A stretch of 64,000 nt of DNA, taken from Verrucomicrobiales bacterium. Its GTDB lineage: Bacteria; Verrucomicrobiota; Verrucomicrobiia; Limisphaerales; JAYPXF01. Both the position numbers and the translations under genes were made by a program. The notes below the pieces were generated by a model. It ran no database searches. It saw only the letters and a list, made by a program, of their open reading frames with translations, and was not told the origin of the DNA. The stretch is from NCBI GenBank assembly GCA_002715965.1, contig PBAL01000045.1, positions 1-64,000 on the forward strand, given 5' to 3'. This document shows, piece after piece, positions 33,923 through 42,577 of the stretch (its first letter is position 1; every line of letters begins with the position of its first letter).

Positions 33923-36334
33923 ATGGTGGGGATGAACACACCGCTTCTATTACCGGCCATCTGTTTTGCTCTGGGTGTGCTGTGTGGAGATTCGTTCGCT
34001 GTCCCGATCACTTTGGTGTTTGTCGCGGCGTTTTTGATCGCTGGGATGAACGTCTGCCTGAAATCACATCGGCAGCAACTGCTGCTTCCACTCTGCTTTC
34101 TTGTGGGTTGGGTGAATCTGGCGTCACGTACGCAGGTCGTTTCACCGCTGGACATTCGCAACGTTGTCGGACCGGACGAACAACTGTGCCATGTGAGCGC
34201 GACTCTACTGACCGAACCCATCGTGCGAATTGATGAGCAGGGTGAAACAAATCGTTGGAGGGCACTGCTTGAGGTTGAATCAATTCGAACCGAACAAGAA
34301 ATCCTCCCGACGGTTGGCAGGATTTTTGTCTTCACCCCGGGCGTCGCACCGAGATCGATGAATGGTGGTTCGCAGGTGGAGGTGTTCGGTGTCTTGTCCC
34401 AGCCCAGGACGGCAGCAGCCATGGGGCTGTTTGACTATCGTGAAACGCTGCGACGCGAGGGCATCCACTACCGGCTTGAAACCACGGGCGCGGCTGACTG
34501 GAGAATAGTCGAGTCGTCGGAGCGTGTTCGATTTGGCGCGCGAGTCCGCGAGTGGATGAAGAATCATTTCGTCGAGGCAAACGATCGGGAAACGGAGTCG
34601 TTGCGCCTGCTTTGGGCAATGTTTCTCGGATGGCGGAGCGGGCTGACTGAGGACCACTCCGAGACCTTCAAGCGATCGGGCACAATGCACGTCTTTGCGA
34701 TTTCGGGACTTCATATCGGTTTGATCACCACGATCCTGATTGCATTGCTGCGAACCGTCCGAGTGCCACGCGCGGTATGCGGGGCGATCGTTGCGGTGTT
34801 GTTGGTGGCCTATTGCGCGGTCACGGATTGGCAGACCTCTTCCATCCGCGCCACGGTCATGACCTGCGTCGTGATGTTTGGCTGGGCTGTTCATCGGCCA
34901 TTCAATCTGCTGAATTCAACGGCGGTCGCGGCGCTCCTCATTCTCTTCTGGGATCCGTTGCAGCTGATGCGGGTGGGCTTTCAACTGTCGTTCTCCGTGG
35001 TGATCTCGATCTCGCTTCTCCATCCGCACATCCAGGCGATGCGCGATCGATTGTTTCCGTCGGATCCGTTTCTGCCTGAGGAATTGGTTTCACGTTGGGA
35101 TGCCTGGCGCTTGAAGTCCTGCAGGTACGTTTTCGTTCTGTTTGCCATCTCCTTTTCGGCGTGGCTCGGATCCATGCCGTTGATCGCCAAGCAGTTCAAT
35201 CTTCTCACTCCGGGAAGCCTGATCGCGAATCCGCTTGCCGTGCTTTGCGCGGCCGGTGCGGTGGCGAGTGCGATCGGCGCGGCATTGACGATGGGTTGGT
35301 TTCCCGTTCTTGGTTCCTGCTTCACACATGGCGCGTGTTTCTGGGTGAACTGCCAGACGAAGGTCAGTGAAACGGTTTCGGAATTACCAGGTGCCTGGTG
35401 GAATGTCGCGGCGCCGACGGCGTGGGGAATGGGGCTGTATTACCTGGCGTTGGTCAGCGCGACCAGTCGCCGGATGCGGGAACACATCAGGCGTTCGCGC
35501 TGGGCTCAAGTGGGTATTGGAGTGGCCGTGACTTGCTGGGTGTCAACATGGTTCACGGGACCGAACGCGCAGATCGCCGTCCTTGGCCAGACGTCGAACT
35601 CGATCTACTGTGATCTGCCGGGATCGGACGACGATGTGATGATCGATTCCGGAAGACGCCAGGGCTTTTTCCGGATTATCGATCGTTACCTGCGATTCAG
35701 GGGAGTGAACCACCTTCCAACCGTGGTCCTGAGTCATGGCGATATCCGACATGTGGAAACCTATCCCGATCTGTCCGAACGTTGGCCCATTCGTCGGACG
35801 GTACTTTCCAAGGTCAGCCAGATTTCACCCGCCTATCGTAAGATTGAAGAAAGCCTGTTCGACTCCACGAAGCTGCAACGCGTCTCGACCGGTGAATCGG
35901 TTGAACGGTGGCAGGTGCTTCATCCACCCGATCAGACCTTTGCCCGGGCGGATGACGCTTCGATCGTGCTTGCCGCAAACGTCGATGGATGGCGCGTGAT
36001 GATCGCCCCGGATCTCGGTGAGATCGGTCAATCGGAACTGGTCAGCTCGGGGCAGGATCTGAATGCCGACGTGCTCATCACCGGCCAGCCCACGAAGGGA
36101 CAAGCACTCGGATACGAACTCGTCCATGCGGTTTCACCCAGCCTCATTATTGTGCACGACGATCAATTCCCGCTTGATGACCGTGCTGGTCCCGAACTTC
36201 GGAAACGCCTCAGGCGCTACCAAGTGAAGGCTGTTTTCACCAGTGATGCATCCAGCGTTCATCTGGAGTTTTACGGGACAGAACTTCTGGCTAAGGACGC
36301 GACGGGACGGATTCTTGCGCGCGTGGAGAATTAG
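33923..36334 (+). CDS. comEC: ComEC/Rec2-type DNA uptake channel protein
   Basis: An 803-residue multi-pass membrane protein. The N-terminal part (about 1-200) is DUF4131-like. The competence domain follows, with the hallmark SGTMHVFAISGLHIGLI and further spans (WDPLQLMRVGFQLSFSVVIS). The C-terminal part (about 560-800) has the metallo-beta-lactamase fold, but its metal motif is degenerate: SHGDIRHVET instead of HxHxDH, with MIDSGR where DTG is usual. In characterised ComEC this domain is thought to degrade the non-transforming strand, so here that activity may be absent. The gene follows VanZ by 14 bases. Confidence 0.92.
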   Translation: MVGMNTPLLLPAICFALGVLCGDSFAVPITLVFVAAFLIAGMNVCLKSHRQQLLLPLCFLVGWVNLASRTQVVSPLDIRNVVGPDEQLCHVSATLLTEPIVRIDEQGETNRWRALLEVESIRTEQEILPTVGRIFVFTPGVAPRSMNGGSQVEVFGVLSQPRTAAAMGLFDYRETLRREGIHYRLETTGAADWRIVESSERVRFGARVREWMKNHFVEANDRETESLRLLWAMFLGWRSGLTEDHSETFKRSGTMHVFAISGLHIGLITTILIALLRTVRVPRAVCGAIVAVLLVAYCAVTDWQTSSIRATVMTCVVMFGWAVHRPFNLLNSTAVAALLILFWDPLQLMRVGFQLSFSVVISISLLHPHIQAMRDRLFPSDPFLPEELVSRWDAWRLKSCRYVFVLFAISFSAWLGSMPLIAKQFNLLTPGSLIANPLAVLCAAGAVASAIGAALTMGWFPVLGSCFTHGACFWVNCQTKVSETVSELPGAWWNVAAPTAWGMGLYYLALVSATSRRMREHIRRSRWAQVGIGVAVTCWVSTWFTGPNAQIAVLGQTSNSIYCDLPGSDDDVMIDSGRRQGFFRIIDRYLRFRGVNHLPTVVLSHGDIRHVETYPDLSERWPIRRTVLSKVSQISPAYRKIEESLFDSTKLQRVSTGESVERWQVLHPPDQTFARADDASIVLAANVDGWRVMIAPDLGEIGQSELVSSGQDLNADVLITGQPTKGQALGYELVHAVSPSLIIVHDDQFPLDDRAGPELRKRLRRYQVKAVFTSDASSVHLEFYGTELLAKDATGRILARVEN

Positions 36335-36355
36335 TACGGATATCGGAATCCAGAT

Positions 36356-36460
36356 GCTTAATCGTTGTCTTAATCTCTGCGACGCCCCCGCATCGCGCAT
36401 CATTCACACCTCAATACAGTTCGGGTGAGAATTAGGACAACGATGAAGACAAGGATAAGA
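36356..36460. repeat. interspersed repeat motif, inverted pair
   Basis: Two copies of a purine-rich motif in opposite orientation lie between comEC and the oxidoreductase. The left copy at 36356-36380 reads as the reverse complement of GCAGAGATTAAGACAACGAT. The right copy at 36427-36460 contains GACAACGATGAAGACAAGGA. The same motif recurs at 44715-44749 in the opposite orientation to the right copy. No protein-coding sequence covers it. Confidence 0.5.
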
Positions 36461-36554
36461 AATCAAATCATCCGCATGTCCCGTTGGGCATCGGGCGCAA
36501 CGCCATCGTCATTTCTTCATTGGAATACCGTCAACAGCTTCGTAGCGTTTTGAC

Positions 36555-37892
36555 ATGAAGCCCGTATCACGTCGTTCGTTCCTCGGCACTGCCGCGAGTG
36601 CAACCGTCGCATTTCCCTTCATTGGCTGGAAGACAGCCGCGGCTGGCAAGAAACCCAGTGAGACCGTCCAGGTGGCTGCCTTTGGCGGCAATGGACGTGC
36701 CTTTGGCGACATCTCCGCGACGATGAAGCACAAGAGCACGAACCTCGTTGCGGTGGCCGAAGTCGACAACGCGCGGACAGGTGCGGTTCGGCAGCGTTTC
36801 AAGAAGTCCAAAGTCTACCAGGATTGGCGTGAGTTGCTGGAGAAGGAGGCGAAGAACATTGATGTGGTCGTGGTTGGTACCCCCGACCACATGCACGCGC
36901 CGATATCCATGGCTGGCATGCAGCTGGGCAAACATTGCTACTGCGAGAAGCCACTCACCCGAACGCTTGACGAATGTCGCGCCCTCACGGAGTACGCTGC
37001 CGAACAAAAGTTGATCACCCAGATGGGCAACCAGCTCGCCTCCGGCCAGGGCAACAAGGCCACCGCAAAAGCCCTTCGTGACAAGGTCATCGGCAAGGTC
37101 GTTGCCATCCACAGCATGTGTCCCAAGTCGTGGGGTTCCATGAAGCCACTCGGCGTATCGTCTGATCCGCCCGAGTCGCTCGACTGGGATCAATGGATTG
37201 GCGTGGCAAAGATGCGTCCGTACGTGAAGGGCGAGTTCCATCCGGCGCAATGGCGCAAACGCATCGGGTATGGCACAGGAACGCTCGGGGACATGGCATG
37301 TCATATTGTCCATCCCTGGTGCAAGGGAATCGACAGCCCGGAAGTCATCAGCGTCAAGTCGGTTGGCCCGGCACCGGTCGATGAAGACAGTTGGCCCCTT
37401 GATGGCCGCATCGAGTACAATTTGAAGGGCAACGAATACACCGACGGCAAAATCCCTTTCACTTGGTATGACGGCAAGAACGTGCCCGGTGACGATCTGG
37501 TGCAACTCGTCGGTGATCGTAAGAACATCCCCGTCATGGGAACGGTCATCGTTGGCACCAAGGGCGTCATCACCGCCAATCACGGACGCGATCCCTTCCC
37601 GAAGATTTATCGCGACGGCAAGCTGACCGACGAAAAGATCGATCCGCCCGCGGCCGCCGATCATCACGGCGAATTCATCGACAACGTCCTCGGTCGCGCG
37701 AAGGGAACGGTGTGCGATTTCAACTATGCCGGCCCGATGACGGAAACCGTTCTCCTCGGCACGGTTGCCATGCTCGTGCCCGGTGAAGAGTTGAAGTGGA
37801 ACTCAAAGAAACTTCGGTTCACGAATTCGGCGGCCGCGAACAAGCACGTGAAGGACAAGTATCGTGAAGGTTGGGAAGTGAAAGGGCTGTGA
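36555..37892 (+). CDS. Tat-exported Gfo/Idh/MocA oxidoreductase
   Basis: A 445-residue exported oxidoreductase with a twin-arginine leader (SRRSFLGTAASATVAFPF). The nucleotide site is VAAFGGNGRAFGD, followed by VVGTPDHMHAPI and the active-site motif YCEKPLTRT. The C-terminal half has GTGTLGDMACHIVHPWC with the conserved His/Asp residues. It belongs to the same broad exported group as the 21.9-kb gene but is not close to it in detail. The substrate is unknown. Its stop is 23 bases from the convergent MurA gene. Confidence 0.9.
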   Translation: MKPVSRRSFLGTAASATVAFPFIGWKTAAAGKKPSETVQVAAFGGNGRAFGDISATMKHKSTNLVAVAEVDNARTGAVRQRFKKSKVYQDWRELLEKEAKNIDVVVVGTPDHMHAPISMAGMQLGKHCYCEKPLTRTLDECRALTEYAAEQKLITQMGNQLASGQGNKATAKALRDKVIGKVVAIHSMCPKSWGSMKPLGVSSDPPESLDWDQWIGVAKMRPYVKGEFHPAQWRKRIGYGTGTLGDMACHIVHPWCKGIDSPEVISVKSVGPAPVDEDSWPLDGRIEYNLKGNEYTDGKIPFTWYDGKNVPGDDLVQLVGDRKNIPVMGTVIVGTKGVITANHGRDPFPKIYRDGKLTDEKIDPPAAADHHGEFIDNVLGRAKGTVCDFNYAGPMTETVLLGTVAMLVPGEELKWNSKKLRFTNSAAANKHVKDKYREGWEVKGL

Positions 37893-37908
37893 AGCTTGAG
37901 GCTTGGAG
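37893..37908. repeat. short repeat shared with 49659-49674
   Basis: The 16 bases AGCTTGAGGCTTGGAG occur here between convergent stops and again at 49659-49674 in the gap before dnaB. This tail motif is in non-coding DNA in both places. It could be part of a transcription-end structure or an interspersed repeat. Confidence 0.45.
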
Positions 37909-37914
37909 CTTCGC

Positions 37915-39183
37915 CTAGGGTCCCTGCACGTTGACCCGTCGCACTTTTCCACCCAGCTTCTCCAACTTCTGATCGATCTTCTCGTATCCGCGATCCAGGT
38001 GGTAGATACGATTGATCTGCGTCGTGCCGCTGGCACACAAACCAGCGATCACCAGGGCTGCGCTGGCTCGAAGATCACTGGCCATCACCGGTGCGCCGCT
38101 GAGCGAACTGCCGCCTTTCACGATCGCACTTGGTCCTTCAATGGCGATGTCCGCACCCAGACGGCCCAGCTCTGGCACGTGGGCAAAGCGGGCTTCGAAG
38201 ATGCGTTCGGTGATGATGCTGATTCCGGGCGTCCGCACCATGAGCGCCATCAACTGTGCCTGCACATCTGTGGGAAAGCCACTGTATGGCTGGGTGGTCA
38301 CATCCACCGGTTTCAGACGCGCACCGCGCTTCACCGTGAGATTGCGGCCGTTCTTCTCGATCTTCACACCTGCTTCCCAAAGCTTGTCGATCACCGCCTG
38401 TAAGTGATCGGGGCGACAGTTTTTGATTGTCACCTCTCCGTTCGTGGCTGCTGCGGCAATTGCGAACGTAGCCGCCTCGATCCGGTCTGGGATCACGGTG
38501 TGAGTCGCGCCTTTCAGTTTCTTCACTCCGTTGACGCGAATAGTCGGACTGCCCACGCCAGAAATCTCCGCTCCCATTGATTTCAGAAAGTCACAGAGAT
38601 CGATCACCTCCGGTTCGCATGCTGCGCTGTCGATGATCGTCTTACCTTCGGACAAAGTCGCGGCCATGATGACGTTGGCTGTTCCCAGCACAGTCGGACC
38701 ACTTCGTCCGCCAAGAAACATCTCCGAGCCTTTCAACTTCGTCGCGCTCGCGTGAACGTAGCCTTGGGAAGTGCGGATGCTCGCGCCGAGCGCTCGCATT
38801 CCCTTCAGATGCAGGTCGATCGGGCGAACGCCGATTACGCAACCACCGGGAACGGACACCTTCGCCTTGCCCAGCCGCCCCAGAAGCGGACCGAGGATGC
38901 AGATCGATCCGCGCATCTGCCGAATCAGATCATAGTCACCGATGCCATTGATCTTGTCCGCCTTGACGGTAACCGTCCCCCGCTTGAACTCCACCTCGGC
39001 GCCGAGCGAACGAAGGATACGCACCATCGTGTTCACATCCCGCAGTTCCGGGACGTTCTTGATCGTGCATTTTTCGCGCGTGAGAAGCGTGGCCGCCATG
39101 ATCGGCAACACGGCGTTCTTGGCGCCGCTGATCCGCACATCGCCCTTCAGTCTTGTCCCGCCATCAATGAGTAAGCTTTCCAT
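37915..39183 (-). CDS. murA: UDP-N-acetylglucosamine 1-carboxyvinyltransferase
   Basis: A 422-residue EPSP-synthase-fold enzyme that transfers enolpyruvate from PEP to UDP-GlcNAc, the first committed step of peptidoglycan synthesis. The start is LLIDGGTRLKGDVRISGAKN. The catalytic loop PGGCVIGVRPID places the PEP-binding Cys at residue 115, the fosfomycin target. The repeated fold ends with HLDRGYEKIDQKLEKLGGK. The gene stands alone on the minus strand, with 311 bases before the divergent phosphofructokinase gene. Confidence 0.95.
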   Translation of the reverse strand: MESLLIDGGTRLKGDVRISGAKNAVLPIMAATLLTREKCTIKNVPELRDVNTMVRILRSLGAEVEFKRGTVTVKADKINGIGDYDLIRQMRGSICILGPLLGRLGKAKVSVPGGCVIGVRPIDLHLKGMRALGASIRTSQGYVHASATKLKGSEMFLGGRSGPTVLGTANVIMAATLSEGKTIIDSAACEPEVIDLCDFLKSMGAEISGVGSPTIRVNGVKKLKGATHTVIPDRIEAATFAIAAAATNGEVTIKNCRPDHLQAVIDKLWEAGVKIEKNGRNLTVKRGARLKPVDVTTQPYSGFPTDVQAQLMALMVRTPGISIITERIFEARFAHVPELGRLGADIAIEGPSAIVKGGSSLSGAPVMASDLRASAALVIAGLCASGTTQINRIYHLDRGYEKIDQKLEKLGGKVRRVNVQGP

Positions 39184-39494
39184 CTGGTATTACCGAAATC
39201 GACGACTGTTTTGCGGTCGGAACAAAACGCCAGCAATGCAAACTTGTTCACAGCCACTGCGTGGTGATCGCTGATATGGAGTGTTCTTTCAATACTTCGA
39301 CAACCTGCGATCGCGCAATGATGCCTGTCATTCAATGCACACTTGGAACGGATGGAAACCGCCTATCAAAGGCTCTTCAAACTTTCTCCAATTCGCTTTT
39401 GACAGCCCCATAGGCCATTGGCATTGTTGCGGCCCCTTTTCGGAGGGGACCCTGTATTCGGTGCTGATTTGGCACCTTCAACTTAAGAATTTTT
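39184..39494. promoter_or_regulatory. shared upstream region of murA and the phosphofructokinase gene
   Basis: These 311 bases between divergent murA and the phosphofructokinase gene must hold both promoters. I see two small hairpins near the phosphofructokinase side: CCCCT-TTTCGG-AGGGG around 39433-39449 and GGTGC-TGATTTG-GCACC around 39460-39476. Neither is followed by a T-run, so they are not clear terminators. No known riboswitch motif was recognised. Confidence 0.35.
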
Positions 39495-40781
39495 ATGGCT
39501 GATCTAGTTGGAAATTTACTGGTTGCCCAATCGGGCGGTCCTACCGCTGTCATCAATGCAAGTGTTGCGGGAGTAATCCTTGCGGCCGGCCGGCACATGA
39601 ATGTCGTCGATGAAATCTACGGTGGGCTTAACGGCATCTACGGAATCCTTCGCGAGGAACTCATCGATCTTCAAGATGAGAAACAGGCAGCGATCGAAGG
39701 GCTGAAGCACACTCCGGCGGCCGCGCTCGGAACTTGCCGATATAAGATCGATTACAAGAAGAACGCGGAACAGGCGGCCAAGGACATGGATCGCCTTTTT
39801 CAGGTCTTTGAAGCTCACAACATCCGCTACTTCTTCTATGCGGGTGGAAATGACTCACAGGACACGTCGAACAAGATTCACGAGGAAGCCCAGCGTCGCG
39901 GTTGGGACATGCGCGTCATTGGCGTGCCCAAGACGATCGACAACGATTTGCCCTTCACTGATCACACGCCCGGCTACGGATCGGTCATCAAGTACAACGC
40001 AACGACGGTGATGGAGATTGCCTTGGACGTCAGCAGCATGGCGACGGATGCCGGCTCCTGCTGCATTATCGAAGTGATGGGTCGTGCAGCCGGTTGGATC
40101 GCGGCCGGAACCGTGCTTGCCAAACGCGAACAGCTCGATGCACCGCACATCATTCTGCTGCCGGAAGTTCCGTTCGAAAAGGATGCCTTCATCGCGCAGG
40201 TGAAGAAGGAGATCGAAGAGCACCAGTTCTGTGTCGTGGTGGTTGGAGAAGGTTTGAAGGATCAAAACGGCGACGAGATCGGCGCCGACAAGACCAAGAA
40301 GGATGCCTTTGGGCATGCGGTCCTTTCCGGTGCGGCCGAGACCTTGAAGGAACTCGTTGAGAACGAGGTGAATCTCAAGACGCGTACGGTGAAGCTCGGA
40401 TATGCCCAACGTGCAGCCGCGCATCACGCCTCCGAACAGGACGTCATCGAGGCAACTGCCTGTGGCGAGGCTGCCGTGAAGGCCGCGATGGAAGGCAAGA
40501 GTGGGTTCATGGTCACTCTGAAGCGCACGAGCAATTCTCCCTACGAATGGTCAACCGGCCTGCATCCGCTTGGCGAAATCGCCAACGTCGAGCACCTCAT
40601 CCCGCGCGAGTGGATTTCTGAAGACGGTTGGCTGCCAAATGAAAAATTCGTGGAGTACGCGCACCCGCTGATCGAGGGCGAACTCCACATCAACGAGGAC
40701 GGCGGACTCCCCAGCTACGTGCACTTGGAGAAAGTTCGAGTCGAGAAAAAGCTCGAGGCGTTGCCCGAACAAAACGACTAA
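39495..40781 (+). CDS. diphosphate-fructose-6-phosphate 1-phosphotransferase
   Basis: A 428-residue phosphofructokinase of the PPi-dependent type, reversibly phosphorylating fructose 6-phosphate with pyrophosphate in glycolysis. The first nucleotide loop is QSGGPTAVINAS. The GGNDS motif (residues 117-121) has Asp at the position that is Gly in ATP enzymes, and VPKTIDND (Lys146) carries the Lys that marks PPi users. Substrate contacts are MGRAAGWIAAG and GEGLKDQNGD. Asn replaces the usual first Asp (GGDDS); this variant occurs in some non-ATP clades. The gene is alone. Confidence 0.9.
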   Translation: MADLVGNLLVAQSGGPTAVINASVAGVILAAGRHMNVVDEIYGGLNGIYGILREELIDLQDEKQAAIEGLKHTPAAALGTCRYKIDYKKNAEQAAKDMDRLFQVFEAHNIRYFFYAGGNDSQDTSNKIHEEAQRRGWDMRVIGVPKTIDNDLPFTDHTPGYGSVIKYNATTVMEIALDVSSMATDAGSCCIIEVMGRAAGWIAAGTVLAKREQLDAPHIILLPEVPFEKDAFIAQVKKEIEEHQFCVVVVGEGLKDQNGDEIGADKTKKDAFGHAVLSGAAETLKELVENEVNLKTRTVKLGYAQRAAAHHASEQDVIEATACGEAAVKAAMEGKSGFMVTLKRTSNSPYEWSTGLHPLGEIANVEHLIPREWISEDGWLPNEKFVEYAHPLIEGELHINEDGGLPSYVHLEKVRVEKKLEALPEQND

Positions 40782-40887
40782 GATTCTCGCCCCGGGCGGT
40801 CGATCAATTGAACTGACGCAGGCGAAGAGCGCTCTCTCTCCGCCAATTCCGGTTGCGCAATCGAACACCCCTGACTAGCGTGACCGC

Positions 40888-41557
40888 ATGGCCGATCCGG
40901 CATGGGAAGAGATCCTCAAATTCAGGAAATCGTTGCGCAAACGGCTCGACGTGGACAAGGCGCTTGAGCCGGGCGATGAGCTGTACGAGCCGATCTACGA
41001 GGATGATGAACGCGATCCGGTCTACCTAATCATGGAGGATATCACGCTCTCTGAGGTCGAGAGCCTGAACTTCATCACCAGATCTGGAGAGCGTGTGGGC
41101 GATGCGGCAACTTGTCTTGCGTCGATTGACCCCGGAGGGACAGGAACGTTTCTTTGGCAAATCCAGGAAAAACGGATTGCATAAGCTGATCGGCGCTTCA
41201 GGCGGACAGTTCTGGGACTTGATCCGGCTGCTTCGCGAAACACTGCTCCTGGCGCGAAGCTTTCCGGTCGATGGCCGCGTCGTGGAATTGGCCATCGCGG
41301 ATCTTCGGGATTCCATGCTTCCAATCCCGGTTGAAGACGCCCGCTGGCTCAAGAAGATCGGGGAAAAGCGAACCCCACCGCTGGAAGATCGTTCGGCGAA
41401 AAACGTCCAGACAATGACTTTGTTTCTCGACACCCACTGCGCAATGATTCCTCGCAATGGAGAGATCTGGTACGACGTTCATCCGGTTATCCGGGGTGAA
41501 CTGGACGAGATCGTGAAGCGCAATGAGGACAAGAAATCCCGCAAGAAAAAGTCGTGA
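40888..41557 (+). pseudogene. decayed P-loop ATPase (ATPase-TPR module)
   Basis: The N-terminus (MADPAWEEILKFRKSLRKRL, LEPGDELYEPIYEDDERDPV) and a frame-shifted C-terminus (AMRQLVLRRLTPEGQERFF, GASGGQFWDLIRLLRETLLL, LRDSMLPIPVEDARWLKKIG, CAMIPRNGEIWYDVHPVIRG) match the ends of a P-loop ATPase found paired with TPR proteins in large-genome bacteria. The middle, where SGFRGSGKS-like Walker A and Walker B should lie, is missing: VESLNFI is followed directly by TRSGERV. A frame change at about 41093-41110 also occurs. The protein cannot hydrolyse ATP. Its end overlaps the next gene's start by four bases. The family recognition is from memory of similar proteins. Confidence 0.65.
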
Positions 41558-42253
41558 GTTCATCTCCCGCCAGTGGTCCCTCTCCTGAAACTCTGGCCCC
41601 GATCTACCGGCTGGAGGAACAGGAAAGCTGGCGGCTGTTTCGCGAACATCTGGAAATCACTTCGATTGAACTATTCCGTCACTCAGCGGATTCGAAATTC
41701 ATCTGGTTGGACATGGAACCGGGGAATGCTGAAGACTGTGATACCCGGGATGAAGCCTGGCGGACCTTCCTGCGTGGACTCAACGGTCAACGGAATCGGC
41801 TGCAGGCGAGTTTGGATGGGAACTTTGTGATTGCTGCTCCGATTCGGCTGCAACCAATCATGCGTGCAGAGGCGCCAGATCTCTGGTCGGTGCGGGATAT
41901 CGTTGTGAAGATCCAGGCTCTGGGCGTCAATCGCGCGGCGATGGAAACGCTGCCAATCACGAGCGCGCGGAGCACTACGCCCGCAGGGCATTGGAAATCG
42001 CCAATATCTTCAGTGGCCAAAAAGGAAAGCACACCGCTGTTGCATTGAACAATCTGGCGCAACTGCTTGAGGCCACGAACCGACTGGAGGAGTCCGAGCC
42101 TTTGATGCGTCGTGCCTTGCAGATTGTCGTTGCCAGTCTGGGACCGATCATCCGAACTCGATCACTGCGCGGGACAATTATCGGAGTATTCTCGACGACT
42201 TGGAATTGTCCGAGGAAGAACTCGAGCGTCGGATCCAGGAGGCCGTCGGATAG
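41554..42253 (+). pseudogene. decayed TPR partner of the ATPase
   Basis: The first frame (from 41554) gives an N-terminal domain with EEQESWRLFREHLEI and APDLWSVRDIVVKIQALG, then loses the frame at about 41940-41960. A second frame gives HYARRALEIANIFSG, AVALNNLAQLLEATNRLEES and EPLMRRALQI, a classic TPR pair. A third frame finishes HPNSITARDNYRSILDDLEL and EEELERRIQEAVG, stopping at 42253. The usual run of several TPR units between the N-terminal domain and the last repeat is absent, so there has been a deletion plus at least two frame changes. It is the natural partner of the upstream ATPase pseudogene. Confidence 0.65.
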
Positions 42254-42375
42254 ATTTGACCGACTTCAGGACATTCGCGCTTGGGAGCCGCGACCCGTGC
42301 AGGCGCCACGAAATCGGCGTCGAAAGGTCCGTCAATTCACGAGAAACCCGTTTCAGCTCGAATGCCAATTCCCCA

Positions 42376-42404
42376 TTGACCACCCCAAGGTCGATTGATA
42401 CTTT
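42376..42404 (+). promoter_or_regulatory. putative sigma70-like promoter for the ilv leader
   Basis: TTGACC at 42376-42381 and TACTTT at 42399-42404 are separated by 17 bases. The -35 matches the consensus closely, while the -10 is only a partial match. Transcription would begin at about 42411, a few bases before the leader peptide ATG at 42417. Confidence 0.4.
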
Positions 42405-42416
42405 CGCCGCCCGTTG

Positions 42417-42467
42417 ATGCAAATGAGCTGCGTAACAAGAGTCCAAGTCGTGGTCGGCGCAGGCTGA
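42417..42467 (+). CDS. putative valine-rich ilv leader peptide
   Basis: A 16-codon ORF, MQMSCVTRVQVVVGAG, with five Val codons (GTA, GTC, GTC, GTG, GTC), four of them within the stretch VQVVV. It resembles the valine-rich run of the E. coli ilvB leader. The stop TGA overlaps an ATG at 42467, which opens a second frame, MRVVLVSLKC, running to 42544. No clear Shine-Dalgarno precedes the first ATG, which is close to the inferred transcript 5' end. See the terminator at 42498 for the proposed mechanism. Confidence 0.5.
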   Translation: MQMSCVTRVQVVVGAG

Positions 42468-42497
42468 TGCGGGTGGTTCTTGTTTCCCTCAAGTGCT

Positions 42498-42527
42498 CCC
42501 GCGGATCCGGAAGGACGCGGGTTTTTT
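42498..42527 (+). terminator. attenuator-type intrinsic terminator before ilvN
   Basis: CCCGCG (42498-42503) pairs with CGCGGG (42516-42521); inside, TCC pairs with GGA around a GGAA loop, and TTTTTT follows at 42522-42527. The 5' arm can instead pair with GCGGG at 42469-42473, just after the leader stop, giving an antiterminator. A ribosome stalled at the Val codons (42441-42455) would leave 42469-42473 free, whereas one that reaches the stop would cover it. The rest of the 324-base gap 42254-42577 holds no gene. Confidence 0.6.
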
Positions 42528-42577
42528 GTTGGTTGGACGGATAGTGATTCAGCGGCTGCCTGGAGCGGCCAAGTGAC

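Noticed and set aside
39433..39476. Two hairpins before the phosphofructokinase gene as a riboswitch
   Set aside because: Short stems without any known riboswitch core and no following T-run; only noted as leader structure.
42467..42544. Second short frame MRVVLVSLKC... overlapping the leader stop
   Set aside because: It reads straight through the terminator hairpin, so it is unlikely to be the regulatory peptide itself; kept only as part of the attenuator description.
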